Assembly (NCBI RefSeq): GCF_030848805.1
Contig: NC_092360.1
Coordinates: 16,782,855-16,846,854, forward strand
Source of the DNA: Temnothorax longispinosus
Lineage: Eukaryota > Arthropoda > Insecta > Hymenoptera > Formicidae
Reading direction: 5' to 3'
Length of the DNA stretch: 64,000 nt
The position numbers were made by a program, and so were the translations under genes. The notes under the pieces were generated by a model. The model saw only the letters and a program-made list of their open reading frames with translations. It was not told where the DNA came from and made no database searches. How positions within the stretch are numbered: position 1 is the first letter of the stretch; each line of letters opens with the position of its first letter. Positions 10,393 to 21,091 of the stretch are shown here, one piece after another.

Positions 10393-11110
10393 TTTGTAGA
10401 TACTTCAGCAAAACCGTTCTTTCCGTGTAATTCTTATCATTTATTATAGCAATTGTATAATAATATACTACTCTTTCGCAAAACGCAAAATTAATAAACT
10501 ATATCAAATAGATTATGCAAATAACAAATCAAATACATCAGATAGACAGACAATCGTGAAATTGTATTCAAAAGAGTATTTTCAATCGCAAAAACCAAAG
10601 TAAAAAAATTATAATATAATTACAAATATGTTTACGAATTTAAATGTACCTGGGACATAATCCAGCTGAACAAAATACTGAAAAATAACATCAGCTGAAA
10701 CTGTACGAGTTTGGATTGCTGATAAGGCCATAAGCCAACTGCAAGAAGAAGAATCTTATGATATCTAAAATGCCGCGCGATACTGATCATTGCGAGAAAC
10801 GACACACGTCTAACACAAGAAGAAATTTACGAGCATTTTTTTTCTTTCACAAGATATAAATATTTAATTTTTAAATTTCCCTAGTACTAAGTTTGAAATT
10901 TTCAAATTGCCTAATTCAGCAAAAACGTATAATATGAGGTGCTAGAGAAAATACTACCGTGAGATCGAAACACTCGCGAATTAATGTTTCTGTCGGAAAG
11001 GAACGGGCGATCGATTGACTTGACGCCAACAGACATTCAACGAACGTTTGTGTTTCCCATATAAAATACTGATAATATTTTTATCGAAGTCCGCGCGAAC
11101 GCATGACAGT
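10385..11110 (-). repeat. Inverted duplicate of the receptor 5' region (partner of 19325-20050)
   Basis: Collinear inverted homology covers the upstream region, exon 1 and the start of intron 1. One block of about 60 bases (11045-11107) differs in relative orientation between the two copies. Confidence 0.75.
10650..10790 (-). pseudogene. Odorant receptor (7tm_6) exon 1, inverted copy
   Basis: On the minus strand a 47-codon open exon runs from ATG at 10790 to a CAG/GTACAT splice donor at 10650. It contains KILLLAVGLWPYQQSKL and FQLMLFFSILFSW, the N-terminal region and first membrane segment typical of ant odorant receptors (insect 7tm_6 olfactory channels in the antennal neuron membrane). It is nearly identical to the plus-strand copy at 19650-19790, and the homology includes about 260 bases upstream and part of intron 1. 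Sequence downstream (below 10430) is replaced by a MITE end and the palindromic element. No later exons follow on this strand, so it is a gene fragment. Exon identity is firm by family motif; function is not expected. Confidence 0.8.
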
Positions 11111-11586
11111 TGTTCTTTCTCACGGCGCGCGATGACCGTTTCACGCGCGGGCTCCACACTTCATTGTCTACCTTCGAATGACACACTTGTTGGCCAAGAG
11201 GAACATCACTACTGGCGTTACGCACTAACAGTTAAGTATCTAATTATTTTTAATAAAAAACGGAATATTGCAAACTGCAAGTCATCGAAATGTCCATACT
11301 TAGATACTAGTGGTATCTAAGAGATTTAAATATTCTCGCAAATCATGTAAAGAAGTGTTAATAAGATTTTTTCATATATTGTACATAACATACACAACTG
11401 ACATTTTATACGCACCACATGTTTACTTGTTTTAAATCTTACCTACTCTACTGCAAATTGTAATACGCTGCCAGATGATATGTTTTACGTCACTGTTGCA
11501 TAGATGGAATATACAACGGTAAGATAACGATGCCTTTGTTAACTAAAATGCAATGATACTATTTGTGCCGAATATTAAATATACAC

Positions 11587-11992
11587 AATATAATAGCTTC
11601 TTAATTTTTTCTTTAACAAATTTTTAATATTACAAAGAATCATTTTACAAAGAATTAAAGAAGTAACAGTATAAAATAAAAATATTTAATTAAAACAAAA
11701 TAAATAAATTTTTCTTGTAAAAAAACTTGGCGCTGCTAGACTTTGAAATTTAAACATTAAAATTTAAACATTAGTACTAAGATTTTTTATTGAATAAAAA
11801 ACAATAAACATAATTTAGAGAAGAATGCGACAGAAGTAAAAAAGCAGCGCCGTTTTTTTACAAAAAAATTTTATTTATTTTTTTTAATTAAATATTTTTA
11901 TTTTGTACTGTTACTTCTTTAATTCTTTGTAAAATGATTCTTTGTAATATTAAAAATTTGTTAAAGAGAAAATTAAGAAGCTATTACCACTT
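11587..11992. mobile_element. Shorter inverted-repeat relative of the palindromic element
   Basis: Left arm (11587-11745) starts ATAATAGCTTCTTAATTTT; right arm (about 11850-11992) is its inverted copy ending in AAGAAGCTATTA. The inner edge carries CTTGGCGCTGCTAGAC, as in the 9234-10392 element. The spacer resembles that element too (AGAGAAGAATGCGA). No ORF. Confidence 0.7.
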
Positions 11993-12360
11993 GGGTTGGA
12001 ATAGGAAGACTCATTGTACGCGCTTGTGTGAGTGAGGAAGGATAGTGCGTGACAGATCACTAACACCAGAAGCTTGCAGTAACACAACAGTTTATTTAAC
12101 AACCAAAAATAATGCCGAAATTAAAGAATGACATAATTTATAAATGTATTTGAATTTAAGTGAACTCGGAAACGCGGGCGTTTTTAAGCAAATTCTCTAT
12201 CGACACTTTCTCGCTTGTAGTGTTGGATAACTCGCGCGTGAATGAGGACTGACCATCACAATATCGATCGATGACAGATCTCAACCTACTGACACACTGT
12301 TGACGAATGGCGGCGCGCCGTAAGTTCTATCAGTACAAAATTACCTTTTTCAAAAAATGC
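11993..12360. other. Unassigned sequence before the satellite
   Basis: No gene recognised. It contains CTCGCTTGTAGTGTT, similar to sequence near 6217, and near 12336 a fragment (GTACAAAATTACCTTTTT) of the 195-bp repeat. Confidence 0.4.
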
Positions 12361-13970
12361 AAATTTTTAGGGGATCACGTTCTTTTGCGATTCAGCAAGT
12401 ATTTGGGACAATCCGCGGTTTCCCTTAATTGTTATTAATTTTTTATTAATAATTTATTCAGCGGCGACCGATCGCAAAGAACGATTCTCTCCAAATTTTT
12501 AGGGGATCACGTTCTTGTGACAACAAAACGATTCAGCAAGTATTTGGAACAATCCGCGGTTTCATATTAATTGTTATTAATTTTTTATTGATAATTTATT
12601 TTCTGGCGGTCGAAGCAAAGAACAATTCTTTCCAAATTTTTAGGGGATCACGTCTTTGTGACAACAAAACGATTCAGCAAGTATTTGCGACAATCCGCGG
12701 TTTCCCTTAATTGTTATTAATTTTTTATTGACAATTTATTCAGCGGCGACCGATCGCAAAGAACGATTCTCTCCAAATTTTTAGGGGATCACGTACTTGT
12801 GACAACAAAACGATTCAGCAAGTATTTGAAACAATCCGCGGTTTCATAATAATTGTTATTAGTTTTTTATTGATAATTTATTCTCTGGCGGTCGATAGCA
12901 AAGAACGATTCTCTTCAAATTTTTAGGGAATCACGTTCTTGTGACAACAAAACGATTCAGCAAGTATTTGGGACAATCCGCGGTTTCCTTTAATTGTTAT
13001 TAATTTTTTATTAATAATTTATTCAGCGGCGACCGATCGATTCTCTCCAAATTTTTGGGGGATCACGTTCTTGTGACAACAAAACGATTTAACAAGTATT
13101 TGCGACAATCCGCGGTTTCTCTTAATTGTTATTAATTTTTTATTAATAATTTATTCAGCGGCGACCGATCGCAAAGAACGATTCTCTCCAAATTTTTAGG
13201 GGATCACGTTCTTGTGACAACAAAACGATTCAGCAAGTATTTGGGACAATCCGCGGTTTCCCTTAATTGTTATTAATTTTTTATTACTAATTTATTCAGC
13301 GGCGACCGATTGCAAAGAACGATTCTCTCTAAATTTTTAGGGGATCACGTTCTTGTGACAACAAAACGATTCAGCAAGTATGTGGGACAATCCGCGGTTT
13401 CCCTTAATTGTTATTAATTTTTTATTAATAATTTATTCAGCGGCGACCGATCGCAAAGAACGATTCTCTCCAAATTTTTAGGGGATCACGTTCTTGTGAC
13501 AACAAAACGATTCAACAAGTATTTGCGACAATCCGCGGTTTCTCTTAATTGTTATTAATTTTTTATTAATAATTTATTCAGCGGCGACCGATCGCATAGA
13601 ACGATTCTCTCCAAATTTTAGGGGATCACGTTCTTGTGACAACAAAACGATTCAGCAAGTATTTGGGACAATCCGCGGTTTCCCTTAATTGTTATTAATT
13701 TTTTATTAATAATTTATTCAGCGGCGACCGATCGCAAAGAACGATTCTCTCTAAATTTTTAGGGGATCACGTTTTTGTGACAACAAAACGATTCAGCAAG
13801 TATGTGGGACAATCCGCGGTTTCCCTTAATTGTTATTAATTTTTTATTAATAATTTATTCAGCGGCGACCGATCGCAAAGAACGATTCTCTCCAAATTTT
13901 TAGGGGATCACGTTCTTGTGACAACAAAACGATTCAACAAGTATTTGCGACAATCCGCGGTTTCCCTTAA
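12361..13970. repeat. Satellite array 1, ~142-bp unit, about 11 copies
   Basis: AAATTTTTAGGGGATCACG recurs every 132-142 bases (12361, 12493, 12633, 12775, 12917, 13049, 13190 and on). Each unit also has GTGACAACAAAACGATTCAG, ACAATCCGCGGTTTC and ATTGTTATTAATTTTTTATT. Two variants are mixed: one with CAGCGGCGACCGATCG, one with CTCTGGCGGTCGATAG and GGTTTCATA. The same satellite forms a second array at 21092-22995. Confidence 0.95.
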
Positions 13971-14103
13971 TTTAAATAATTTAATTTAAATCCCTTAATT
14001 TAATACTATAACTTGTTACAGCGTGACTTTAATTATTACCACTATAAAGTCCGTTTTATTGCCAGATATCAACTTATTGCCAGTTTTATTGCCAGATATA
14101 AAC

Positions 14104-14293
14104 AATGTTGTGTTTTGATAAAGTAGCGATTTTCACGTGAAACGAGGTATTCTCTGCTTAAAAAAAAAGGTGTAATATTGGTCGTTTATGCCTCTCAATA
14201 TTTAAAACTTTTTAGACACAAAAAATAGTCGTTTTTTAAAGCAGAGAATACCTCGTTTCGCGTGAAAGTCGCTACTTTACCAAAACACAACAT
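14104..14293. mobile_element. ~190-bp MITE with ~54-bp inverted ends
   Basis: TGTTGTGTTTTGATAAAG and CTTTACCAAAACACAACA are the outer ends; the arms continue through TCGTTTCGCGTGAAA-type sequence to AAGCAGAGAATACC. Partial copies of one end lie at 14333-14382 and near 14540-14560. No ORF. Confidence 0.75.
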
Positions 14294-14382
14294 TTAAAGC
14301 ACTAAATTGCTGATAAATTGAAGTCTTTTTGTTAAAGCAGAGAATACTTTATTTCGCGAGAAGTCGCTGCTTTACCAAAAAA

Positions 14383-15072
14383 AGAAATTACAGGACGAAA
14401 TGATAATAATTACTGTAATATTTATTCATTTTTTTTTTGTTAAAGGATACATAATAGACATTATTACGAAAAAGCATCTAATCGTTCATGAAAATCGTAT
14501 GCTTTTTTTAACATAAATTCCGCTAAATACTGATTAAAATGATAGAGAATATCTCGTTTCGCGTAATTCCACTCTTTTAGCATTCTCATATCATACAAGT
14601 TGGTTGTACCAGTTAACATATGTTGAATGTGCCGTCGTAGCTATCCGACTCGTTTCTCTGTAAGAAAAAAAAATCGTTTTTCTGTAAGAAAAAAAATAAA
14701 GGTTTACGTGATTATATATTTGAGACTACTCGTATGTACTCAAATTGCTTGATGCATAAGGTTCGATTCATTTGATCTCACCCCGTAGAACCAGGCGAAT
14801 TTAGAATTCGGTAAATTGATCACGTTCATCTTTCGCGCGATGTCCAACAATGTGTCATTAAACCCTTCGAATAATAAGTATTTACATTTCTGCGTTTTTC
14901 CTCGTCAGAAACGTTTTCTGATTCTTTATGAGTCTTATGTCGCCCCAATGAGAGAGTCCCAGATCGTCGATATTTAGATCCATGTTATGCACAATCTAGG
15001 TTAATCTGGTGTAAACACTCGCGTAAACGTAGTAAGTAACAGTAATATATAGTAAGTAACAGTAATATATAG

Positions 15073-15121
<49 letters not shown>

Positions 15122-15350
15122 AATTACGTAAGACAATTACCTTGAATTAATCGTCGCGTCGCGTAAAGAGTCACGGTCGGTCTCGCTCCGACACTACCGT
15201 GTCTCTCGATAGATTAACTGAACCTTTCATTATATAACCATGCAAATATCCGCATGGCACAATTATGTGCTTTCCTTCAGCATCATTTATCTTAATTGAA
15301 TTTTTTTATATATTACAATTTTGTAGATTATAATTTGTAATATTAGTAAT
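14383..15350. other. Unassigned AT-rich sequence with an (AT)n run
   Basis: No gene seen. An (AT)n microsatellite is at about 15072-15118. Bases 15152-15215 are an inverted partial copy of 6239-6314, sharing CGCGTCGCGTAAAGAGTC and CGGTCGGTCTCGCTCCG in complement. Confidence 0.5.
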
Positions 15351-15354
15351 TTAT

Positions 15355-15537
15355 TGCATATCCCCGTAGGGTTCGCAGTATCCTTTCTCCTCTCACTTAA
15401 CCCTTTGGACCAACGGCTTAACGTCTCTTTCCGAAAGACGGAGCCCAGTTTGCTCCGCACAAGAACCCTAATCTTGCACGGAGGGGCGCAGCTTTCAGAA
15501 AAACATTCCATGGCTCTAGTAGACTCGAACCTGGTTC
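15355..15537 (-). mobile_element. Probable tRNA-derived SINE fragment with a conserved core
   Basis: On the minus strand GGTTCGAGTCT is a good RNA polymerase III box B. It is followed by a body containing CTTTCGGAAAGAGACGTTAA and GCCGTTGGTCC, which resembles the central domain shared by several invertebrate SINEs. No box A is found upstream, so the copy looks 5'-truncated. The plus-strand ORF over it (15354-15608) is not credible. Family naming would need a repeat library. Confidence 0.5.
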
Positions 15538-15865
15538 CTCAAATTATATTTAAAATTTTAATATTTTTATTCATTTTAGAGTATTACAAATTGTATATAT
15601 ACATATAAAAATGAAATGCGGACACCCGAGTTATGGTACGGATCGAGCGGGAGGAAGAAGGACAGAAGATCATATGTCTGCTTTCTTTTATTCAGCCGAA
15701 GGCAACCGAAACGCGGACGTGGCTCGTGTTTTGTGTGAGTATCCCCTCCATCTCCATGACGACCGGGCCGCGTCTCATTTTCTGGCCACACTGCGTGCGT
15801 GCAGCTCGGCGAGCGGGGATTCGTTCGTTGTTCGTCGTCAGTGACGGGTCTCTCGGGCTACACTG

Positions 15866-15986
15866 GCTGCATTCGGAGAGCGTGCTATTAGCGCTATTGT
15901 ATCATTCTATCTTTATCGCTCATTAAATGTAAAACAAGGATAGAATAAGCAAATAGCGCTAATAGCGCGCTCCCCGAATGCAGCCG
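15866..15986. mobile_element. MITE, ~120 bp, GCTATTAGCGC type, copy 1
   Basis: The inverted ends GGCTGCATTCGGAGAGCG and CGCTCCCCGAATGCAGCC continue through GCTATTAGCGCTATT on both sides of a ~55-bp centre. A second copy starts 26 bases later. No ORF. Confidence 0.85.
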
Positions 15987-16011
15987 TTGTAACGAATCAC
16001 GTAATACTAGT

Positions 16012-16133
16012 GCTGCGTTCGGGAAGCGCGCTATTAGCGCTATTGCATCATTCTATCTTTATCGCTCATCAAGTGTAAAACAAGGATAAAATAAGCAAAT
16101 AGCACTAATAGCGTCTTCCCGAACGCACCCTAG
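16012..16133. mobile_element. MITE, ~120 bp, GCTATTAGCGC type, copy 2
   Basis: Same family as 15866-15986: ends TGCTGCGTTCGGGAAG and CTTCCCGAACGCACCC, inner GCTATTAGCGC and the same centre (TTCTATCTTTATCGCTCAT). TAG precedes and follows it and could be the target-site duplication. The GGTGCGTTC terminus is shared with other elements here. Confidence 0.85.
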
Positions 16134-16196
16134 TTATGGAAAAATCCGCCATTACGACTGTGAGAGTTTGGAACAAGGACGAAACCGTCATAGCAG

Positions 16197-16325
16197 CAGG
16201 AGAGAGGACATCCTAGCGAGGCGGTTCGAAGGCTGCTCTTATCGAGTGTAAAGCCCGCAAAGGAAAGAGGACATCCTGGCGAAGCGGTTCGAAGGCTGCC
16301 CTTGCGAGAGTGAAGCCCGAGATCC
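16197..16325. repeat. Tandem duplication of ~65 bp
   Basis: GAGGACATCCTAGCGAGG and GAGGACATCCTGGCGAAG start adjacent ~65-bp units that both continue CGGTTCGAAGGCTGC and AAGCCCG. A third, partial echo (GCGAGAGTGAAACCCGAG) lies near 16422. Confidence 0.8.
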
Positions 16326-16625
16326 CTTTTATCAAGTGATGCTTCTATTCATGGAAGCATCTGCAATATTAAGGTAGGTAACTCGTTGATTTCTGTCGAA
16401 ACACCATAGATCGAGGGATGCTCTCGCGAGAGTGAAACCCGAGATCCTTCTTATTGAGTGGTGCGGTAAATATCAAGATTAAGGGCGACCTCACCGATTT
16501 CAATTACCTTGATATATGTTGTCAAGGTCATGACTCCGAGTGACCTTCAGAAGGTTTTAGCCGTCGCTCGTTATTCGTTAAAAAGTTATTAACAAAAAAA
16601 GTTTGGAAATTATAGCAGCTAATTT

Positions 16626-16934
16626 GAGTATTGGAAGGCATAAATAACTATAATATATATATATCGAAATAGTTCACGCATACACTTTCCACGCGAAACG
16701 AGGTGGCGTGGGTTCGTGGCGCGCTTTACAAGCTCGTTTATTGTATATTGCCACAAATATTCACACATATGATCGACTAACTTTATCTTCTTTAATACGA
16801 CCTCTACTTAAACAAACGAGTTTGTAAAGCGCACCACGAACCCATGTGACAACTCGTCTCGCGTGGAAAGTATATGCGTGAACTATTTCGACATATATAT
16901 TAGTTATTTGTGCCTTCCAATACTCACATATATT
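16626..16934. mobile_element. ~310-bp MITE with ~110-bp inverted ends
   Basis: GAGTATTGGAAGGCATAAAT at the left and TGCCTTCCAATACTC at the right are the termini. The arms continue through CGAAATAGTTCACGCATA and TTTCCACGCGA. The centre carries CTCGTTTA/TAAACAAACGAG. The minus ORF at 16761-17018 only crosses this palindrome. Confidence 0.75.
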
Positions 16935-18350
16935 CATGTTGAAAAAAGAAAAAGAATTCGCTTGTTGACTTGATTCCGTAAACACACTCCCCGTACTCCC
17001 CCGCGCGGGACGAGCCACACGCGCGAGCGAAGAGCGGCCGCACGGGCGCGCGACGGGCGGGACCTATTCAGCGCGAGTCGACGGCGCAACCACATATCCC
17101 TAATACGCGCGCGACAGCCGCGAGAAGAACGGTGCGGGTGTTTACTCATTTATGTTTAGCATTTACTTTCAACAAATGGTCCTGTTAATTCACCAATTGC
17201 ATCTTGGTTTATAGTTTGAATATTTTGTCAACTTCAGCATTTACACATGAGAGACATTTTCAACAAGGATAAACTTTTATCCAAAGATACTATTTATGTT
17301 TAACACTTGAAACAGACATTTATTCTACTTCATTAGAAGGATTATTTGTCATATGATTATTTCTTATATTGTGTTATTTACATTGAATGTTTATTTCAAA
17401 CTGATAATCTTCAAATATGTTCTAATATTATAACTACATTGACAATTTGATAAAAATCTAGAAATACACAATCTCTCTACCGAATCATAAGACATGTGTC
17501 GTTTCCCATCCTAAATCTAGAGGCCAGGCTTATGCGTAAGCTTGTACATTAAACAGAATGTCTATTCCTCGCAGAAAAACACTCATTCAAGATGACTTTC
17601 TGATCGAAATCGAACGCGAACGTAGTTGTCCTTTCTCAATCCACTCAATCCACTGTATATTTGTACGACACGTTTGTTTGTTAACCGGAACATCCATTTA
17701 TCGGTCGTACGTGCCAGCTACTACGTCAGCTATGTAATTAGCGCCGAATGAAAGAGAATTATGAATTGCATTATACTGTGAATTGCAATGTGGAGTTCTC
17801 TACACTTGTAATATCTAAAGAAGTTAAAAATTGCGTTTTTCAGGCATACTAAAATATATACTTAAACATATGCAATATACATTTATTTATTATATCTCTT
17901 GAAATATTATATAATATAGATATTTATTAAATAACTGTGTGAATTTGTAGCTCGATTATCTATCTAGTCTAGTCAACAAATAGAAATTTAGGATTAATGC
18001 TGTCAACGGCACATATTTTATAATTTATTCAGCTTTGTTGGACGATGTTATAACCGTTTAATGCAATGGTGGTAGACTCGCTCGTAGTTTCAACTCTTTG
18101 GACTTATTGTCAGACTCAGTAGAACTCTGACTTTTAGCGCGTTGACAGTGTGTTGTTCTATTTCTATTAAAACAATTTATTATCTTAAGGAAAAGTTTAT
18201 TCGTATTTATATAACATATACGTATGGTAACAAAAGTGACTTCAATACGATAGCAACATTATTTTCATGTGTAATTTTGTGCTAAATGAGAATAATTTTT
18301 GACAAATTTTTCGCAATTACGCAACTGTTACATTTATTCACATTTATTTT
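16935..18350. other. Intergenic sequence, no gene recognised
   Basis: A GC-rich patch (16985-17130) is followed by AT-rich sequence. Bases 17803-17878 recur inverted at 24895-24985 (GTGGAGTTCTCTACACTTG, TAATATCTAAAGAAG). At the second site a LINE 3' end joins exactly at GTGGAGTTC. I found no convincing downstream exon for the minus-strand receptor exon at 18358-18621. Confidence 0.45.
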
Positions 18351-18357
18351 TTTCACC

Positions 18358-18621
18358 TGGCGATTCTAAACATTCTACAGGCATGTTTAAGGTAGCCTAA
18401 AAGCATTATTCCTGCTGCTACCAATGCAGTTCCTCCTATAACCATAACTGCATACATGTGTAGTAGAAGTAAATAACAATATTCTTCTTGGTTAACATAG
18501 TACACAGGCATTAGGTTTTGTATTAGGTGATGCATTTGATATTTGTTTATGAAGACAGCACCAGGAATGAACGGTAAAATTACGATAGAAGTAATAGCAG
18601 CTACATTGCCGCAGTAAAACA
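18358..18621 (-). pseudogene. Odorant receptor (7tm_6) internal exon
   Basis: Minus-strand open exon of 264 bases with a good acceptor (CATTCCTAG) at its start and a donor (GCCAG/GTGAAA) at its end. The translation has GNVAAITSIVILPFIPGAVF, YYVNQEEYCYLLLLHMYAV, and ends KHACRMFRIAR. These match the mid-region of ant odorant receptors: the loop plus membrane segments with the NQE-Y and H-C-MF motifs. It has no stops, so it could belong to a functional gene. However, the expected exon 1 and 3' exons were not found nearby on this strand. Labelled pseudogene for lack of partners; a real but fragmented gene is possible. Confidence 0.75.
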
Positions 18622-18836
18622 CTAGGAATGTTTAAAAAATTAATTATATAATTTATTGTTTTTATTGTTATATATCGTTGATATATCCTTGATATATCCT
18701 TGATGTGTATCGCTTCAAAGTTGTTCACTATTCTTCATTTCTTCCTTGTATTTTTACAAAACATATGCTGTAAGATGTTAAATTGCTTAACGTCCCAATT
18801 TTTCTGCACTTTTCAAAATAATACCCATATATGTAT

Positions 18837-18915
18837 AGGGTTTTACAATCGGCCCAATTCTGAACCAGTATTAGTTATTACACTGACACAGTATTGGGCC
18901 GATTGTAAAACCCTA
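18837..18915. mobile_element. Very short MITE (~80 bp)
   Basis: The inverted ends ATAGGGTTTTACAATCGGCC and GGCCGATTGTAAAACCCTAT flank a ~35-bp centre. AT-rich flanks (TATATG / TATATGG) prevent a firm call of the duplication. Confidence 0.8.
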
Positions 18916-19324
18916 TATATGGATAATTAAAATAACAATAAATACGTTATTGCCAAAAATATATTTGTATTCCGTGTATTTATTATTTGTCATATGGGAC
19001 AAATATATTCAACATATAATTTTATTTATTATCGTTATAAGTGTAAGAAAATTAATCTCAAAGAAGAATAGAATGACCCCATTTATGTTGCATCACGACT
19101 GGGCTATAGCAAATTGGTTGAAAATGTTGTTTACTTGCAAAAAGTAAATTTAAATTGTTTGGATTATATAGAATTCAATGGATTCATTGAAAAAAAATAA
19201 CACCCATAGAGGTATTAGAAATAAAACATGAATGCAGCTGCAGTATTATGATTTGAAAAAATTTATCAGGCAGTAATATTGATTTACTGTATTAAATGTA
19301 AAGTACTACGGACAAAAATTAATG

Positions 19325-19391
19325 AATGTTTGTTTCTCACATAAAATACTGATAATATTTTAATCGAAGTCCGCGCGAACGCATGACTGCT
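19325..19391. other. Microinverted segment upstream of a receptor exon
   Basis: This ~65-bp block (ATAAAATACTGATAATATT, CGAAGTCCGCGCGAACGCAT) lies upstream of exon 1 in all three receptor copies. Here its orientation relative to exon 1 is opposite to that at 11045-11107 (minus-strand copy) and about 23365-23410. Confidence 0.65.
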
Positions 19392-19649
19392 GCTGTTCGT
19401 TGAATGTCTGTTGGCGTCAAGTCAATCGATCGCCCGTTCCTTTCCGGCAGAAACATTAATTCGCGAGTGTTTCGATCTCACGGTAGTATTTTCTCTACCA
19501 CCTCATATTATACGTTTTTGCTGAATTAGACAATTTGAAAATTTAAAAATTAGTACTAGGAAAATTTAAAAATTAAATATTTATATCTTGTGAAAAAAAA
19601 GAAATTCTCGTCGATTTCTTTTTGTGTTAGACGTGTGTCGTTTCTCGCA

Positions 19650-20759
19650 ATGATCAGTGTCGCGCGGCATTTTAGATATCATAAGATTCTTCTTCTTGCA
19701 GTTGGCTTATGGCCTTATCAGCAATCCAAACTCGTACAGTTTCAGCTGATGTTATTTTTCAGTATTTTGCTCAGCTGGATTGTGTTCCAGGTACATTTAA
19801 ATTCGAAAATATATTTATAATTATATTATAATTTTTTTACTTTGGTTTTTGCGATTGAAAATACTCTTTTGAATACAATTTCACGATCGTCTGTCTATCT
19901 GATGTATTTGTGTTTGTTATTTTTATAATCTATTTGATATAGTTTATTAATTTTGCGTTTTGCAAAAGAGTAGTATATTATTATACAATTGCTATAATAA
20001 ATGATAAGAATTACACAGAAAGAACGGTTTTTGCTAAATTATCTAAAAATTTAGCAAGATACAAATCTGAAAATAATTTTGTTGCCATCAAAATAATTAT
20101 AGAAGGTCGCTGAAGTATGATGATGCTGCAAAAAAATTTGACATTTTAGCAATCAGTTTGATCTACATAATTATTTTGTATCTAGCTAAATTTTTAGATA
20201 CTTCGGCAAAACCGTTCTTTCTGTGATATGAATTGCTCATTACATTATTATAGTATGTGGAAAAATAATTGGCTATTTTATATCTGCAGTTAAGTTAATC
20301 GCGTAAAAAAGGCTTTTTTAAATTAAAAAATTATTTTTTTTTTTAAATAAATCTATAAAAATCGATTGTAGTTTGCAGTGTTTGTGTCTGCCAAATGCAC
20401 TATAAATATTGCTATCAAGGTTCTCTCAACTGCATCACTTTTTATTATGTATACAATTGAATACAATTCGTTTCGAATTAAAAATCAAATTGTAAGTTGG
20501 TCTTTTGCTGTATGCAATTAATTAATATAAATAACATATAGAATAAATATTTTTGATATAAGCCAGACTTTATACAAAATAGCTTTTTTCCAAATTTCCA
20601 ACGAGACTAATAAAAAAATAAAATGAAATGTTGATACCAAAGGTGAAGCGATTCTCGGAGAGCTTGAACGCATCTGTGACGAACTAGAAGATAAGAACGA
20701 AATAGCTATCATAAAGAAATACGGAAACAAAGCGAAGCGTTTTGCGGGCATAATTATAT
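19650..20759 (+). pseudogene. Odorant receptor (7tm_6), exon 1 and part of exon 2
   Basis: Exon 1 (19650-19790, 47 codons) starts MISVARHFRYH, carries KILLLAVGLWPYQQSKL and FQLMLFFSILLSWIVFQ, and ends CAG/GTACAT. A later segment (about 20610-20759) reads GELERICDELEDKNEIAIIK followed by KYGNKAKRFAG, ending in a GTAAGA donor. That is the second-exon region of ant receptors, ahead of the next membrane segment. A TGA at about 20625 lies in its frame just upstream. A ~210-bp MITE sits in intron 1 at 20013-20225. No third exon is found before satellite array 2 begins at 21092. The family role is odour-gated cation channel subunit; this copy looks broken. Confidence 0.75.
20013..20225. mobile_element. 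~213-bp MITE in the receptor intron
   Basis: CACAGAAAGAACGGTTTT and AAAACCGTTCTTTCTGTG are the ends, and the arms continue CTAAATTATCTAAAAATTTAG. One end of a related copy (GCAAAACCGTTCTTTCCGTG, about 10399-10418) is at the same intron position in the inverted duplicate. The insertion therefore predates the duplication. Confidence 0.8.
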
Positions 20760-21091
20760 GTAAGACAATTTCTTTTGATATTTAATACATATTGCACAAG
20801 AAGAGTAGATTACAATTGTAATTAAATAAATTTATTTAATAATTTTTACTTATTCTAAATAAGTCTAGATATCATATTTTGAAATAAAAAAAATATAATT
20901 AGACATATAGTACCTGATCAAATGTTTTAGGACAATCATTTTTTGACAAAGTTTTATATAATTCCGTTATCAATAAGTCAACTGAATATGTAAATGTGTT
21001 GAAAAAGAAGAGATATCAAATAATTTCGTAGATTTTAGAAATTATAAAAAAATATATATTGCCAATGTGAGATAATCGTAAATATGACTAA

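Noticed and set aside
9119..10449. Two matching ORFs (MIDHLGYNF) as a gene pair
   Set aside because: They are the two arms of one palindrome, with no known domain.
15287..15926. Candidate coding exons
   Set aside because: Part overlaps a SINE-like sequence; the rest has no motif, splice support or homologous reading here.
20518..20751. 77-codon minus-strand ORF
   Set aside because: It is antisense to the receptor exon 2 segment, which has family motifs.
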